Assembly: GCA_002479215.1 (NCBI GenBank)
Contig: DLME01000301.1
Coordinates: 1 to 14,970, forward strand
Source of the DNA: Syntrophaceae bacterium UBA7544
GTDB taxonomy: Bacteria > Desulfobacterota > Syntrophia > Syntrophales > Smithellaceae
DNA length: 14,970 nt
Reading direction: 5' to 3'
Made by a program: the position numbers and the translations under genes
Notes under the pieces: model-generated
What the model was told of the DNA's origin: nothing
Seen by the model: only the letters and a program-made list of their open reading frames with translations
Database searches by the model: none
In this document: positions 6,733 through 14,302 of the stretch, piece by piece
Position numbering within the stretch: position 1 is the first letter of the stretch
How the letters are laid out: each line of letters opens with the position of its first letter

Positions 6733-8691
6733 TTATTTAACCTTGACTAATAATGGTCTAACTTTTTTAATAACCAATACGATTAAGAAAATCAAAGCGC
6801 ACAGGAAAACAATTCCGATAATCAAAGCTCCATAAGTGATAAAGTTGCCATTGGCCAGTATCTTTTTCAGATCGGTTGAAGGTTCCGCTTGATAACGGCC
6901 TTCCGGTGCTCGATATTTTCCAGGTATATTGGGGATGCCGTTACGATTTGTATCCGTAAAGGAACGCATATACTGCGTAAGGGCTATCCACTCTTTTAAT
7001 TCCTGTGGCTTGGAAGAACCCTTATCGGTATAGATAATCGCCTTGTTTAAATCCGGCAAAGCGCGTCCTTTCTTATCCTTTGGTTTTACGCTAAGAAGAC
7101 CATAAGTAACTTTGCTTACATAATTTATCATTTCCGCCGCATAGAGGTTAGAACAGACTCGATACAGTTTCTTAAAATCAAGAGTCTTATATTCACCCTT
7201 TTCATCCTGAACGGAAACTTGCGTTACCCTGTCGAACAAAATTCGATGGGGATTGAAGGCAAATTTTACCCCTGAAACCTGCAAATGAGCATCTTCTTTT
7301 TTGAACGGCGCCACTGATGCCTCAACTTCCAGAATATCCTTCAGCTCCTTGCCGTTGACATAAAAAGCCAACAACGGATAACCGGCAACTCCATCCCTGC
7401 CAATACCCAGCGATAGCACCTGAAAAACATCAGCAGTCGTAATTTTCCCCTTCTGAAAAGAATCCCTGATCAGTCCCAGCGGCTCCACTGCAACATGAAC
7501 ATATTCATAATTATTCCCTTCGGCTTTTTGTACGGCGTAGCGGTAAGCATCGGTAATCATGTTTCCCAATCCCATCTCTCTGGGGTTGGCATAAGCAGAC
7601 GCCAGCGAATCCATATTAAAATCGCTTTCGGCAATTACCTGATCAAAACTTAAACGATAGGGAGAAAGAAAATCCCGGCTAACAATATCTTTGTAGTCGG
7701 CAACCTCTTCCGAGACAATTCTATCGTCCGGAATACCGGTGGTAATATTTCTTAAAGCGTAGGAAGCGACCTTGATATCCTTTCCTTTAGTGTAAAAAAC
7801 TTTCAAAATACCCAGATACTCGCCATAACAGCCGCTGGAAACGATAATTGTCCTGCCAACTTTTATCGGTTTGGGTAAAATAGTGTAGGTATGACCGCTT
7901 ATAATAACATCGATTTGCGGCACTTTTCGCGCCAATTCTTGATCTTCCGATTTATTTTTTACCGGAGATGTATCGGAAGGGGAAAGGCAGATAACAACAT
8001 CCACCTTTTCCTTATCTTTTAAAACATCCACCATCTTCTTGCTTGCCCGAATCGGATCACCAAATTTAACAGGCTGGATAAAGGTCGTATCGTCACCGGC
8101 ATCCTTGCCCATAATACCGAAGACCCCGATGCGGATACCGTTTCTTTCAAAAACCATATAATCTTTTACCGGATAATCCTTAAAGGCTTGCTTCAGTGCC
8201 GCATCTCCAGGATCGTTCCTGCTAAAAATAATGTTGGAAGCGACTAAAGCGGGCAATTGCTGGCTTTTAGAACGGGCAGTCTGAAGCATTTTAGCCAGAC
8301 CCTCCGCGTGGAAATCGAAATCGTGGTTACCGAAAGTTGCTACATCGTAACCCATTTTGCCCATGAGCCGGAGTTCAGAGGCCTCTTTCAGAAATGAAGT
8401 GTGAAAAAGCGTACCCATGGAAAAATCGCCGGCATCTACACGCAAAGTCTTATTCTGCTGATATGTCCGCTGTTCTTTAATTACATAAGCGAGCTTAGCG
8501 TATCCCCCTTGTTGTACTTGTTGTCCGTCCTGAGTCAAAACCTTATGGGGCAATAAATACGAATGCAAATCGTGAGTAAAGAGAATCACCAATTCTCTGC
8601 TGCCTCTTTCCTGGCCGTCCGAATCTCCTCCCGCAATGATAATTAGCAGCAAAGAAAAAGTAAGCAACATGATTTTTTTGGCAAGCTTCAT
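6733..8691 (-). CDS. Exported, membrane-tethered 5'-nucleotidase/metallophosphoesterase-like protein (UshA/CpdB type)
   Basis: The protein has 652 aa. A signal peptide (about 1-24: Lys-rich start, then LLTFSLLLIIIAGG) exports it. The metallophosphoesterase domain spans about 32-315 and the 5'-nucleotidase C-terminal domain about 345-560. Near 579-589 lies TDTNRNGIPN, a Ca-binding-like loop. A C-terminal membrane helix (about 618-641) ends in Lys/Arg, so the enzyme is probably held in the inner membrane facing the periplasm. Metal motifs: THDLHS (Asp41, His43), DAGDF (Asp89) and GNHD (Asn122, His123) are kept. However, the usual LSH motif reads LSPSDT (Pro238 in place of His), and the GHTH/GHSQ motif reads GHTY (Tyr269). 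Typical family members hydrolyse nucleotides, cyclic nucleotides or sulfur compounds; this one may be altered or inactive. GAAAGGA lies 8-9 bases before ATG 8691. Confidence 0.88.
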   Translation of the reverse strand: MKLAKKIMLLTFSLLLIIIAGGDSDGQERGSRELVILFTHDLHSYLLPHKVLTQDGQQVQQGGYAKLAYVIKEQRTYQQNKTLRVDAGDFSMGTLFHTSFLKEASELRLMGKMGYDVATFGNHDFDFHAEGLAKMLQTARSKSQQLPALVASNIIFSRNDPGDAALKQAFKDYPVKDYMVFERNGIRIGVFGIMGKDAGDDTTFIQPVKFGDPIRASKKMVDVLKDKEKVDVVICLSPSDTSPVKNKSEDQELARKVPQIDVIISGHTYTILPKPIKVGRTIIVSSGCYGEYLGILKVFYTKGKDIKVASYALRNITTGIPDDRIVSEEVADYKDIVSRDFLSPYRLSFDQVIAESDFNMDSLASAYANPREMGLGNMITDAYRYAVQKAEGNNYEYVHVAVEPLGLIRDSFQKGKITTADVFQVLSLGIGRDGVAGYPLLAFYVNGKELKDILEVEASVAPFKKEDAHLQVSGVKFAFNPHRILFDRVTQVSVQDEKGEYKTLDFKKLYRVCSNLYAAEMINYVSKVTYGLLSVKPKDKKGRALPDLNKAIIYTDKGSSKPQELKEWIALTQYMRSFTDTNRNGIPNIPGKYRAPEGRYQAEPSTDLKKILANGNFITYGALIIGIVFLCALIFLIVLVIKKVRPLLVKVK

Positions 8692-8707
8692 GATTATTAT
8701 CCTTTCT

Positions 8708-8728
8708 TACATAAATCAAATTTATGTA
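8708..8728. promoter_or_regulatory. Perfect 21-bp palindrome (9-3-9), candidate operator
   Basis: TACATAAAT (8708-8716), CAA, then ATTTATGTA (8720-8728) is a perfect inverted repeat immediately upstream of the ribosome binding site of the nucleotidase-like gene (start 8691). Its position suits repression or an mRNA hairpin that could affect ribosome access. The binding protein is unknown. Confidence 0.5.
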
Positions 8729-8809
8729 CCGGGTGAGACATCGGAACAGACTGGCCCGACCGGTCCTTAAAGGAAGGTGCTTCTTATAACATATAATCTT
8801 TTTGCTGCC

Positions 8810-8838
8810 TATATATCAGATTGTTTTGTTGTAGCCAA
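8810..8838 (-). promoter_or_regulatory. Weak candidate promoter for the nucleotidase-like gene
   Basis: On the minus strand TTGGCT (8833-8838) and TATATA (8810-8815) are 17 bases apart in the 149-bp gap. It would give a leader of about 110 nt that includes the 21-bp palindrome. Both boxes are imperfect. Confidence 0.3.
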
Positions 8839-8840
8839 AA

Positions 8841-11800
8841 TTATTTTGTTTTACCGGTCAGATAATCGATCATCGGTTGAGTTACCAGCGGCACAACGTC
8901 TTTAATCATGTGCGGCATCAGATTGTCCATAACTTTGGGCATCAGCTCCGGCATCTGTTCGCGCATGTAATCGGGCATGGGAATCAGGCCGGCAACTCTC
9001 TCCAGCATTACCGGCATGACCTTGGGCATCATCATCGGCAGCAGTATGGGAAACAAAACCGGAAACATGGGTTTCATTAAAGTGAGCGCGCCGGGAATCT
9101 TGCCCATGACCCGCATCATCGGCCCCATGCCAAAGGGCATAGCATCAATCATCTGCGGCCACATCGTTCCAATCAGATTGGCAAAACCCTGCGGCGTCAT
9201 CAGCGAGATAAAAGCGTCAAAAACGCCCCACTGGCTGTGCACATCAGGATTAGGATCGGGGAATTCATAGCCCAGGGCGTTTCCGGCTAGATGCGCCAGA
9301 TCCACGATTTCCAACGGCATATTTTTCTTTTTCGCCGTTATGCGCAATTGCACCTGACAGCAGGGACAAAGAGCCAGGACCTTCTCGGCCCCAATATCAA
9401 CCGCTTCATCAAGCCTTATTTTACCGATATCGGCAGCTACAGACGGGTCTTTAATGAGCGTAAGAACGCTGCCGCAGCAGTGGCCTTCCTCACGATTATG
9501 CGCCATTTCCACAAATTCCACATTGGGTATCGCCTTAATCAGCTCGCGGGGCGGTTCATAAACGCCGGAAGCTCTCCCGATATGACAGGAGTCATGCCAG
9601 GTAACCTTCATCGGTTTTAGGTCATTCGCCGGAAATTTGAATTCACCGGATTTGATTTTTTCGGCAATAACTTCCGAGTAATGTCTGGTTTTGATGTTGT
9701 ATTCAATGCCCAATTTCTTGGCCCATTCGGGATAAACAACACGCCACATCATGTCGCAGGCCGGGCAGGAGGCAATCACAGTATCCGCACCGGTTTGTTT
9801 TACAACCTCAATATTTTTACGCATAATATCCGCAAAAAGGTCCCATTTGCCGGCGACCAGCATGGGTGTACCGCAACAATTTTCCGGTTTTCCCGCGTAG
9901 GTAAAATCCACACCGGCTTTGTCCAGCAATCTCACGGTTGCCATGCCGATATCATTTTCTACATAGCTTACCGTGCATCCGGCAAAATATACTGCCGACG
10001 CTTTGCGACCGGGACCGTGTTTTTCCTTCAGGTCTTGTGGAAACCAGTCTGCCCTGTTTTTGCGGTAACCGGCCCAAATGTTGCCTTCGGTACGAAGCGC
10101 TTCGGCCATCATTTCAAAAGGCGGGAATGTCATCCGTTTTTCCTGATTAATCAGTTTGCCTCTGAGTTTCATCCAGGCAGGCTCTATAGGCAGAACCGCG
10201 GAACAACGTAAGTTGCAAAGCTCGCAGGTGGTGCAGACTAAAAAAGTATCAATCTGCGCCTGAGTCCACTTGGCCCTTCCTTCCAGATATTCCCTGATCC
10301 AATACCACTTGCCGCGCGGACTCTGGCTCTCCCAGCCGCGGCCGTAGAATTGATCGCACTCCTCCACACAGTAGCCGCATTGAGAGCAACTGTAAGCATA
10401 CCAGACAACATCCGCCGGAATATCGCTTTGGGGATATATTTTTCTCTCTCCGATATGTGTGATAACGTGATTACCGAAAGGCCGGATCAGCGGCTCAAAA
10501 GCAGACCCAATGCTCACGGCACTATCCATAAGACTGTAACCGATGACCTTTCCGGGATTGAAAATGCCTCGTGCATCGATCTTATTTTTAAATGTTTTTA
10601 ATCTGGCTATCCTCTCCGGCCCTAATACTTTTTTGGCTTTAGACTTGAAATATAAACCGGTAGCGTAGGCCCGGCCGCCGTTTTTTTCGGCAATTTTCAC
10701 AATGGATAACGAAAGACTGAAAACAAAATTGTAGCTGAATTCCCGCTGATCAGCGGGAATAAATCCCAGAATAACGACTTCCGGCACCCCATCCTTGCCT
10801 TTGCGGATAATCGTGCCTTCTTTGACGACCGGTTGATTGATTTTATTTTCGACTTCCGTCATGAAGCGGCCCAACCGGGAAAGCGGGATGACGACTTCAG
10901 CCGGCACCAGACTGGGGCCAAGCCGTTTGACTACCATAAGTTTAAAACGGTTTTTCCATTCATGTGCGGCTATGCGTTCGCTGAATATTTCACCCTGGCA
11001 GCGGCGTAATATTTCCTTCATTTTCGCCGTAATCTGTGCCGCATCTTTTTTATGATAAGCTATCGTGGCTATATAAGAAGCGGGCAAAAGCACTCTTTCT
11101 TCAGCCGGATGCCCGTTATGTTCCATTAATGGCGAACGATTCTTCATTTCCGCCATCCGGGGATTGATGAAAACAAGTGACCATAACGGCAGATCCGCTT
11201 TTACGATATCTTCCACAATCCGTTGAAGGTCATCAGCATCCGGGCAACCGATGGCAATAATTTCGAGTTTCTCTTTAGGCTGGACTTTCATGGTCAAATC
11301 GATAATAAAACCGGTCGTTCCTTCCGCGTCGGCGATTAAATCCAGATTGGCACCGGTAAAAACGTTCACCGAGCCATCGGGCAGAACAACCCGGGCTGAG
11401 ACTACATTCTCCCGAAACCAACCATATTGATAGGAACCAAAACCAGCGCCGCCTTGTGCCAGCCACCCACCCACTGTGGAGCCAGGATAGCTGGATGGAT
11501 AAAGATTTACCGTCAGCCCCTCTTTAGCCAATGCGGCATCAACTTTTTCCCAAACAACGCCCGCCTGACAGGTCACTGTCTGTGCTTGCTTATCTATGGA
11601 TAAAATTTTATTCAGCCGAAAGAAATCAACGATGATGCCTTTTTTAATAGGCAAAACTCCTCCATAGCCGGAAGAAGCTTTCGCCCGCGGTGTTAGAGCG
11701 ATATTATTTTCCCTGGCCCAATTGACTAGAGCAACAAGCTCTTCTTCGTTTTGGGGCTGAACAACCGCATCGGGAACAGTTTTGCCGATGAGCGGCGCAA

Positions 11801-11912
11801 TGAGAGATGGTATAGCTGCAATATCATGGCTGTACAATACGCGTTCTATTTCATCAAAATTGACGCGATTGCCGAACTTTTCTTCCAGATATTTTCTTTT
11901 CTGCTTGTCCAT
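8841..11912 (-). CDS. Fused FAD-linked oxidase / 4Fe-4S / CCG-domain oxidoreductase with Met-Pro-rich tail
   Basis: Counting from ATG 11912 (AGGAGA seven bases ahead; the longer open frame to 12035 lacks a ribosome site), the protein has 1023 aa. Order: FAD-binding type 4 domain (about 45-215; SSGYGGVLPIKKG, SSYPGSTVGGWLAQGG) and a GlcD-type C-terminal oxidase domain to about 455; two CxxCxxCxxxC 4Fe-4S motifs (Cys509-519 and Cys560-570); two heterodisulfide-reductase-like CCG domains (Cys646, CC679-680, Cys716/719; and Cys776, CC812-813, Cys849/852). Residues about 900-1015 form a tail rich in Met and Pro. This resembles a fusion of a GlcD/lactate-dehydrogenase-like flavoprotein to a GlpC/HdrD-like subunit. 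It probably oxidises a hydroxy acid or takes electrons from acyl-CoA oxidation and passes them to a quinone or another carrier. The exact donor and acceptor are unknown. There is no classical signal peptide. Confidence 0.88.
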   Translation of the reverse strand: MDKQKRKYLEEKFGNRVNFDEIERVLYSHDIAAIPSLIAPLIGKTVPDAVVQPQNEEELVALVNWARENNIALTPRAKASSGYGGVLPIKKGIIVDFFRLNKILSIDKQAQTVTCQAGVVWEKVDAALAKEGLTVNLYPSSYPGSTVGGWLAQGGAGFGSYQYGWFRENVVSARVVLPDGSVNVFTGANLDLIADAEGTTGFIIDLTMKVQPKEKLEIIAIGCPDADDLQRIVEDIVKADLPLWSLVFINPRMAEMKNRSPLMEHNGHPAEERVLLPASYIATIAYHKKDAAQITAKMKEILRRCQGEIFSERIAAHEWKNRFKLMVVKRLGPSLVPAEVVIPLSRLGRFMTEVENKINQPVVKEGTIIRKGKDGVPEVVILGFIPADQREFSYNFVFSLSLSIVKIAEKNGGRAYATGLYFKSKAKKVLGPERIARLKTFKNKIDARGIFNPGKVIGYSLMDSAVSIGSAFEPLIRPFGNHVITHIGERKIYPQSDIPADVVWYAYSCSQCGYCVEECDQFYGRGWESQSPRGKWYWIREYLEGRAKWTQAQIDTFLVCTTCELCNLRCSAVLPIEPAWMKLRGKLINQEKRMTFPPFEMMAEALRTEGNIWAGYRKNRADWFPQDLKEKHGPGRKASAVYFAGCTVSYVENDIGMATVRLLDKAGVDFTYAGKPENCCGTPMLVAGKWDLFADIMRKNIEVVKQTGADTVIASCPACDMMWRVVYPEWAKKLGIEYNIKTRHYSEVIAEKIKSGEFKFPANDLKPMKVTWHDSCHIGRASGVYEPPRELIKAIPNVEFVEMAHNREEGHCCGSVLTLIKDPSVAADIGKIRLDEAVDIGAEKVLALCPCCQVQLRITAKKKNMPLEIVDLAHLAGNALGYEFPDPNPDVHSQWGVFDAFISLMTPQGFANLIGTMWPQMIDAMPFGMGPMMRVMGKIPGALTLMKPMFPVLFPILLPMMMPKVMPVMLERVAGLIPMPDYMREQMPELMPKVMDNLMPHMIKDVVPLVTQPMIDYLTGKTK

Positions 11913-11927
11913 AGATAATCTCCTATT

Positions 11928-11943
11928 CTGACAAATTTGCCAG
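11928..11943. promoter_or_regulatory. Near-perfect 16-bp palindrome upstream of the oxidoreductase
   Basis: CTGACAAATTTGCCAG is symmetrical except for one A/C pair. It lies directly upstream of the ribosome binding site (AGGAGA, about 11919-11924) of the large oxidoreductase. A candidate operator; short palindromes of this size can arise by chance. Confidence 0.35.
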
Positions 11944-12034
11944 ATCATAAAAACTCTTAATATATCCCTCTTTACAAATAAGACCATAAATCTGTATAAT
12001 AGTTTAAATGTCAAATTAAAATAAAGACAAATCA

Positions 12035-12067
12035 ATTGGTACGGCAGTGATGATCTGCCGTACCAAT
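12035..12067 (-). terminator. Hairpin terminator of the FadL-type gene
   Basis: A perfect 13-bp stem (12035-12047 with 12055-12067) and a seven-base loop lie 9 bp after the stop of the FadL-type gene on the minus strand. The sequence that follows (TGATTTGTCTTTATTTT) is T-rich though interrupted. It should separate the channel gene from the oxidoreductase gene downstream. Confidence 0.8.
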
Positions 12068-12076
12068 GAAATAAAT

Positions 12077-13264
12077 TTAAAAAGTGTAGGTAATTCCCAT
12101 ATCAATGGAGTACTGTGACATCTCTGTTTCATATGAGCTTATACCCTGTGCCGGATTAGAGCCGCTAAGTTTTGCTGTTGGTGAATACATGCCGCCAATA
12201 TTAATGGTGAACCGTTCGGTGAAATTGATTCCAATACCTGCGGTAAAGTGGTGCTCGGAAACGGCGGGGAAAGCAATATTTTCGAATGCGCGGTCGCTAT
12301 TAAGCGGCATCTTGCCGTAGTTATATCCGGCCCGTAATGCGATCATTGGGATCACTGTGTATTGTACGCCAACCTTGTATACGAACTGGTCGCTCCAATC
12401 CATATTCCAGGGCATGGCCGAGCTGGCGTTGGTCGTGTATTTGGGCAGGTTTTGCCCATTGGTATCTGACCAGTTTATCCATTCGACATCAAAACCAATT
12501 AATAGATTTTTGATGGGTTTTATACCTAAACCTATTGTCGCCACTTGGGGCTGATCAAATTCTATTTTATCTACACCGGCAGCAGTGTTAAAGGCGAAAT
12601 CCTGAAAATAGCTTTTTGTTTCGTAGGCCAATCCGATCTGAAGAAAATCGACCGGTTTCACCAATACTCCGATCGTGGCCCCGTAACCAAATGACGATGC
12701 CCCCATATGCGGTAGCTGGCCAGCAGCGCTGGCGGCATTGAATTCCATGGTCGCATACATAATGTTGACTACGGCCCCGACGGATATCATATCGTTAATT
12801 TTGTAAGAAAGCCCCGGCGCAAAACGCATCTGTGAATATGATGTATAGGTGGCACTGCCGTAAAGATTTGGAGCATAATCAACACCCATACCGGCCACGC
12901 CGTATGCACCTATTCCAAATCTGAATTTTTCACCAAGAGGTATGATCAAGCCAAAGGCAGGAACAGGCGACCCTCCACGGTCAGAATCAATTGTAGCCCC
13001 ATTCGCCCCCCCGGTTGCTTTATAATCAACAGAAGGCTTGAAATATGAGGCGCCAAAGTCTATCCGGCCAGGCAAAACGCTCATTCCGGCCGGATTAGTC
13101 AGTATTGATGCAGCATCCAGCGGAAGCCCCACACTCACTCCACCCATGGAGTCTTGTACAGGACCGAACCCAATCATCCGCATACCGTTAGTAGCGTGAG
13201 CATTGGCAGTTACAAACATCACTGCAATGACTCCCAAAAAAGAAAATACAATATTTTTTTTCAT
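12077..13264 (-). CDS. OmpP1/FadL-family outer-membrane channel
   Basis: This 395-aa beta-barrel of the FadL/TodX family takes hydrophobic compounds such as long-chain fatty acids, alkanes or aromatics across the outer membrane. A signal peptide (1-24, cut after NAHA) is followed at once by the family's N-terminal plug signature: NGMRMIGFG (26-34), MGGVSVGLPLDAASIL (40-55) and TNPAGM (56-61). The rest alternates short beta strands, and the chain ends in an aromatic strand (DMGITYTF) with terminal Phe, the usual barrel-assembly signal. Length is slightly below E. coli FadL, as is common in Deltaproteobacteria. AAGGAG lies six bases before ATG 13264. It sits between an ArsR-family regulator upstream and the large flavin/Fe-S oxidoreductase downstream, which suggests uptake of a hydrophobic electron donor. 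Substrate cannot be read from the sequence. Confidence 0.93.
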   Translation of the reverse strand: MKKNIVFSFLGVIAVMFVTANAHATNGMRMIGFGPVQDSMGGVSVGLPLDAASILTNPAGMSVLPGRIDFGASYFKPSVDYKATGGANGATIDSDRGGSPVPAFGLIIPLGEKFRFGIGAYGVAGMGVDYAPNLYGSATYTSYSQMRFAPGLSYKINDMISVGAVVNIMYATMEFNAASAAGQLPHMGASSFGYGATIGVLVKPVDFLQIGLAYETKSYFQDFAFNTAAGVDKIEFDQPQVATIGLGIKPIKNLLIGFDVEWINWSDTNGQNLPKYTTNASSAMPWNMDWSDQFVYKVGVQYTVIPMIALRAGYNYGKMPLNSDRAFENIAFPAVSEHHFTAGIGINFTERFTINIGGMYSPTAKLSGSNPAQGISSYETEMSQYSIDMGITYTF

Positions 13265-13512
13265 AACTTCTCCTTATATTTCTAGTTATTGGAAATATTT
13301 TTACCCCCGCTGCCAAGTTACTCGAAAAATAATGTCACACCTCCTTTCTCCAATCTTTATTTTTTTAGTTCAAGATTCATCAGTTTATGCATGAACATGA
13401 CCTAAGATAAGTTTCTTGATTCGATTTAGCACCGGAGCAGAACGATTATGAATTGTAATAATTAATAAAAATTTTTTAGTCGCTGAGCATCCTTCCTACT
13501 TAATGTTTTATT
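13265..13512 (-). promoter_or_regulatory. Leader region of the FadL-type gene with an orphan Shine-Dalgarno
   Basis: This 248-bp gap between the ArsR and FadL-type genes should hold the FadL promoter, but I see no good box pair. On the minus strand AAAGGAGGTG (13338-13347) is a ten-base match to the 16S anti-Shine-Dalgarno sequence about 75 bases upstream of the real start. The only frame it could serve is a six-codon GTG frame ending at TAA. Confidence 0.35.
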
Positions 13513-13851
13513 TCAGGATTTCTTATTTGAGGCTTTAACCAGCCTGGAAACGACCTTTTCTTTTTCCCGAAGCTGTTCCACCAAAACCTCTTTCATCAGG
13601 CTGCAGGCTTGAATTATTTTAGGATTGGCGATCCTGTAATATAACTGAACACCTTCACGCCGTACCACAATGACACCTTTCGACTTTAAAACATTCATGT
13701 GCTGAGATATAGTTACCTTACTCAGACCGGTCTTTTGCATTAATTCGCTGTTAGACATTTCTGCGTCCTTAAGTAAATTAATAATTTCCAGGCGCTTATC
13801 ATTGGCAAATATTTTACAGATGTCAGCTTGAAGCTTGAGAATGCTTTCCAT
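13513..13851 (-). CDS. ArsR-family winged-helix transcriptional regulator
   Basis: This 112-aa DNA-binding protein begins IFANDKRLEIINLL (14-27), the ArsR-type first helix pair. The recognition helix-turn-helix is at about 33-56 (NSELMQKTGLSKVTISQHMNVLKSKG) and the beta wing at about 60-75 (VVRREGVQLYYRI). The metal-binding ELCVCDL signature of arsenic/cadmium sensors is absent (SELMQKTG). The two Cys residues (12 and 83) are not in a known metal-site pattern. It therefore more likely senses another ligand, redox state or an effector protein. ACGGAGG lies five bases ahead of ATG 13851. It is the first gene of the minus-strand block, directly upstream of the FadL-type gene. It probably represses its own promoter and perhaps the channel gene; this is inference from position. 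Confidence 0.9.
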   Translation of the reverse strand: MESILKLQADICKIFANDKRLEIINLLKDAEMSNSELMQKTGLSKVTISQHMNVLKSKGVIVVRREGVQLYYRIANPKIIQACSLMKEVLVEQLREKEKVVSRLVKASNKKS

Positions 13852-13933
13852 TTATCCTCCGTAAATAGCCTAAGTTCTTCGACATTATTAAAATATACTT
13901 CTGTCTTTCATATTCAGACGAACAAAATTATGT

Positions 13934-13949
13934 ATATATATTTATATAT
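13934..13949. promoter_or_regulatory. AT-only 7-2-7 dyad, candidate ArsR operator
   Basis: ATATATA-TT-TATATAT lies just downstream of the candidate -10 box of the ArsR gene, about where its transcript would start. That is a usual place for autorepression. Low complexity makes chance symmetry likely. Confidence 0.25.
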
Positions 13950-13978
13950 TTCATAATATGTATATTCACATCTGTCAA
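13950..13978 (-). promoter_or_regulatory. Candidate promoter of the ArsR-family gene
   Basis: On the minus strand a perfect TTGACA (13973-13978) is 17 bases from TATGAA (13950-13955). Transcription would start about 90 bases before the ArsR start codon. Confidence 0.5.
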
Positions 13979-14135
13979 CATAAATATTCCTATATTAAGT
14001 ATAGTTACTCTCTGATCTAAATGATTAATATTTTATTGATAAGGACTACCATTCTCAAGATAGAAATATGTGAAGAAGGAACTTGTGTGTCAAAGGAATT
14101 TTGACCGCAAAATATGGAGTGTGGTTAATATTTAA

Positions 14136-14164
14136 TTGACATACAAGACCGACAATTTTATAGT
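14136..14164 (+). promoter_or_regulatory. Near-consensus sigma70 promoter of the radical SAM gene
   Basis: A perfect TTGACA (14136-14141), exactly 17 bases, then TATAGT (14159-14164) give one of the best promoter matches in the window. The predicted leader before GTG 14303 is about 130 nt. Confidence 0.65.
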
Positions 14165-14302
14165 TAAAATTATTATACTGCAAAATTTGCTGTGTTTAGG
14201 TTTTTATACAAGATACATATAAACATTGTTAGCCCGCTTACCGTAGTTGTAATGGTTAATAATTGTTGAGCCAGTTCTTTTTGCAGAAAGGGTTTTGGAA
14301 AA

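Larger units (their letters stand above)
13852..14302. other. 451-bp AT-rich divergent intergenic region
   Basis: No gene is supported. It carries a minus-strand promoter candidate and an AT dyad for the ArsR gene, a near-consensus plus-strand promoter for the radical SAM gene, and a leader of about 130 nt for the latter. A 27-codon ATG frame at 14021-14104 has no ribosome site. Confidence 0.6.

Noticed and set aside
11913..12035. In-frame extension of the large oxidoreductase by 41 residues.
   Set aside because: The extension overlaps the FadL-gene terminator hairpin and has no ribosome site, whereas ATG 11912 has AGGAGA at good spacing and fits the family N-terminus.
14021..14104. 27-codon ATG frame in the divergent intergenic region.
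   Set aside because: There is no Shine-Dalgarno sequence, it is upstream of the radical SAM promoter, and its composition is like the surrounding AT-rich DNA.
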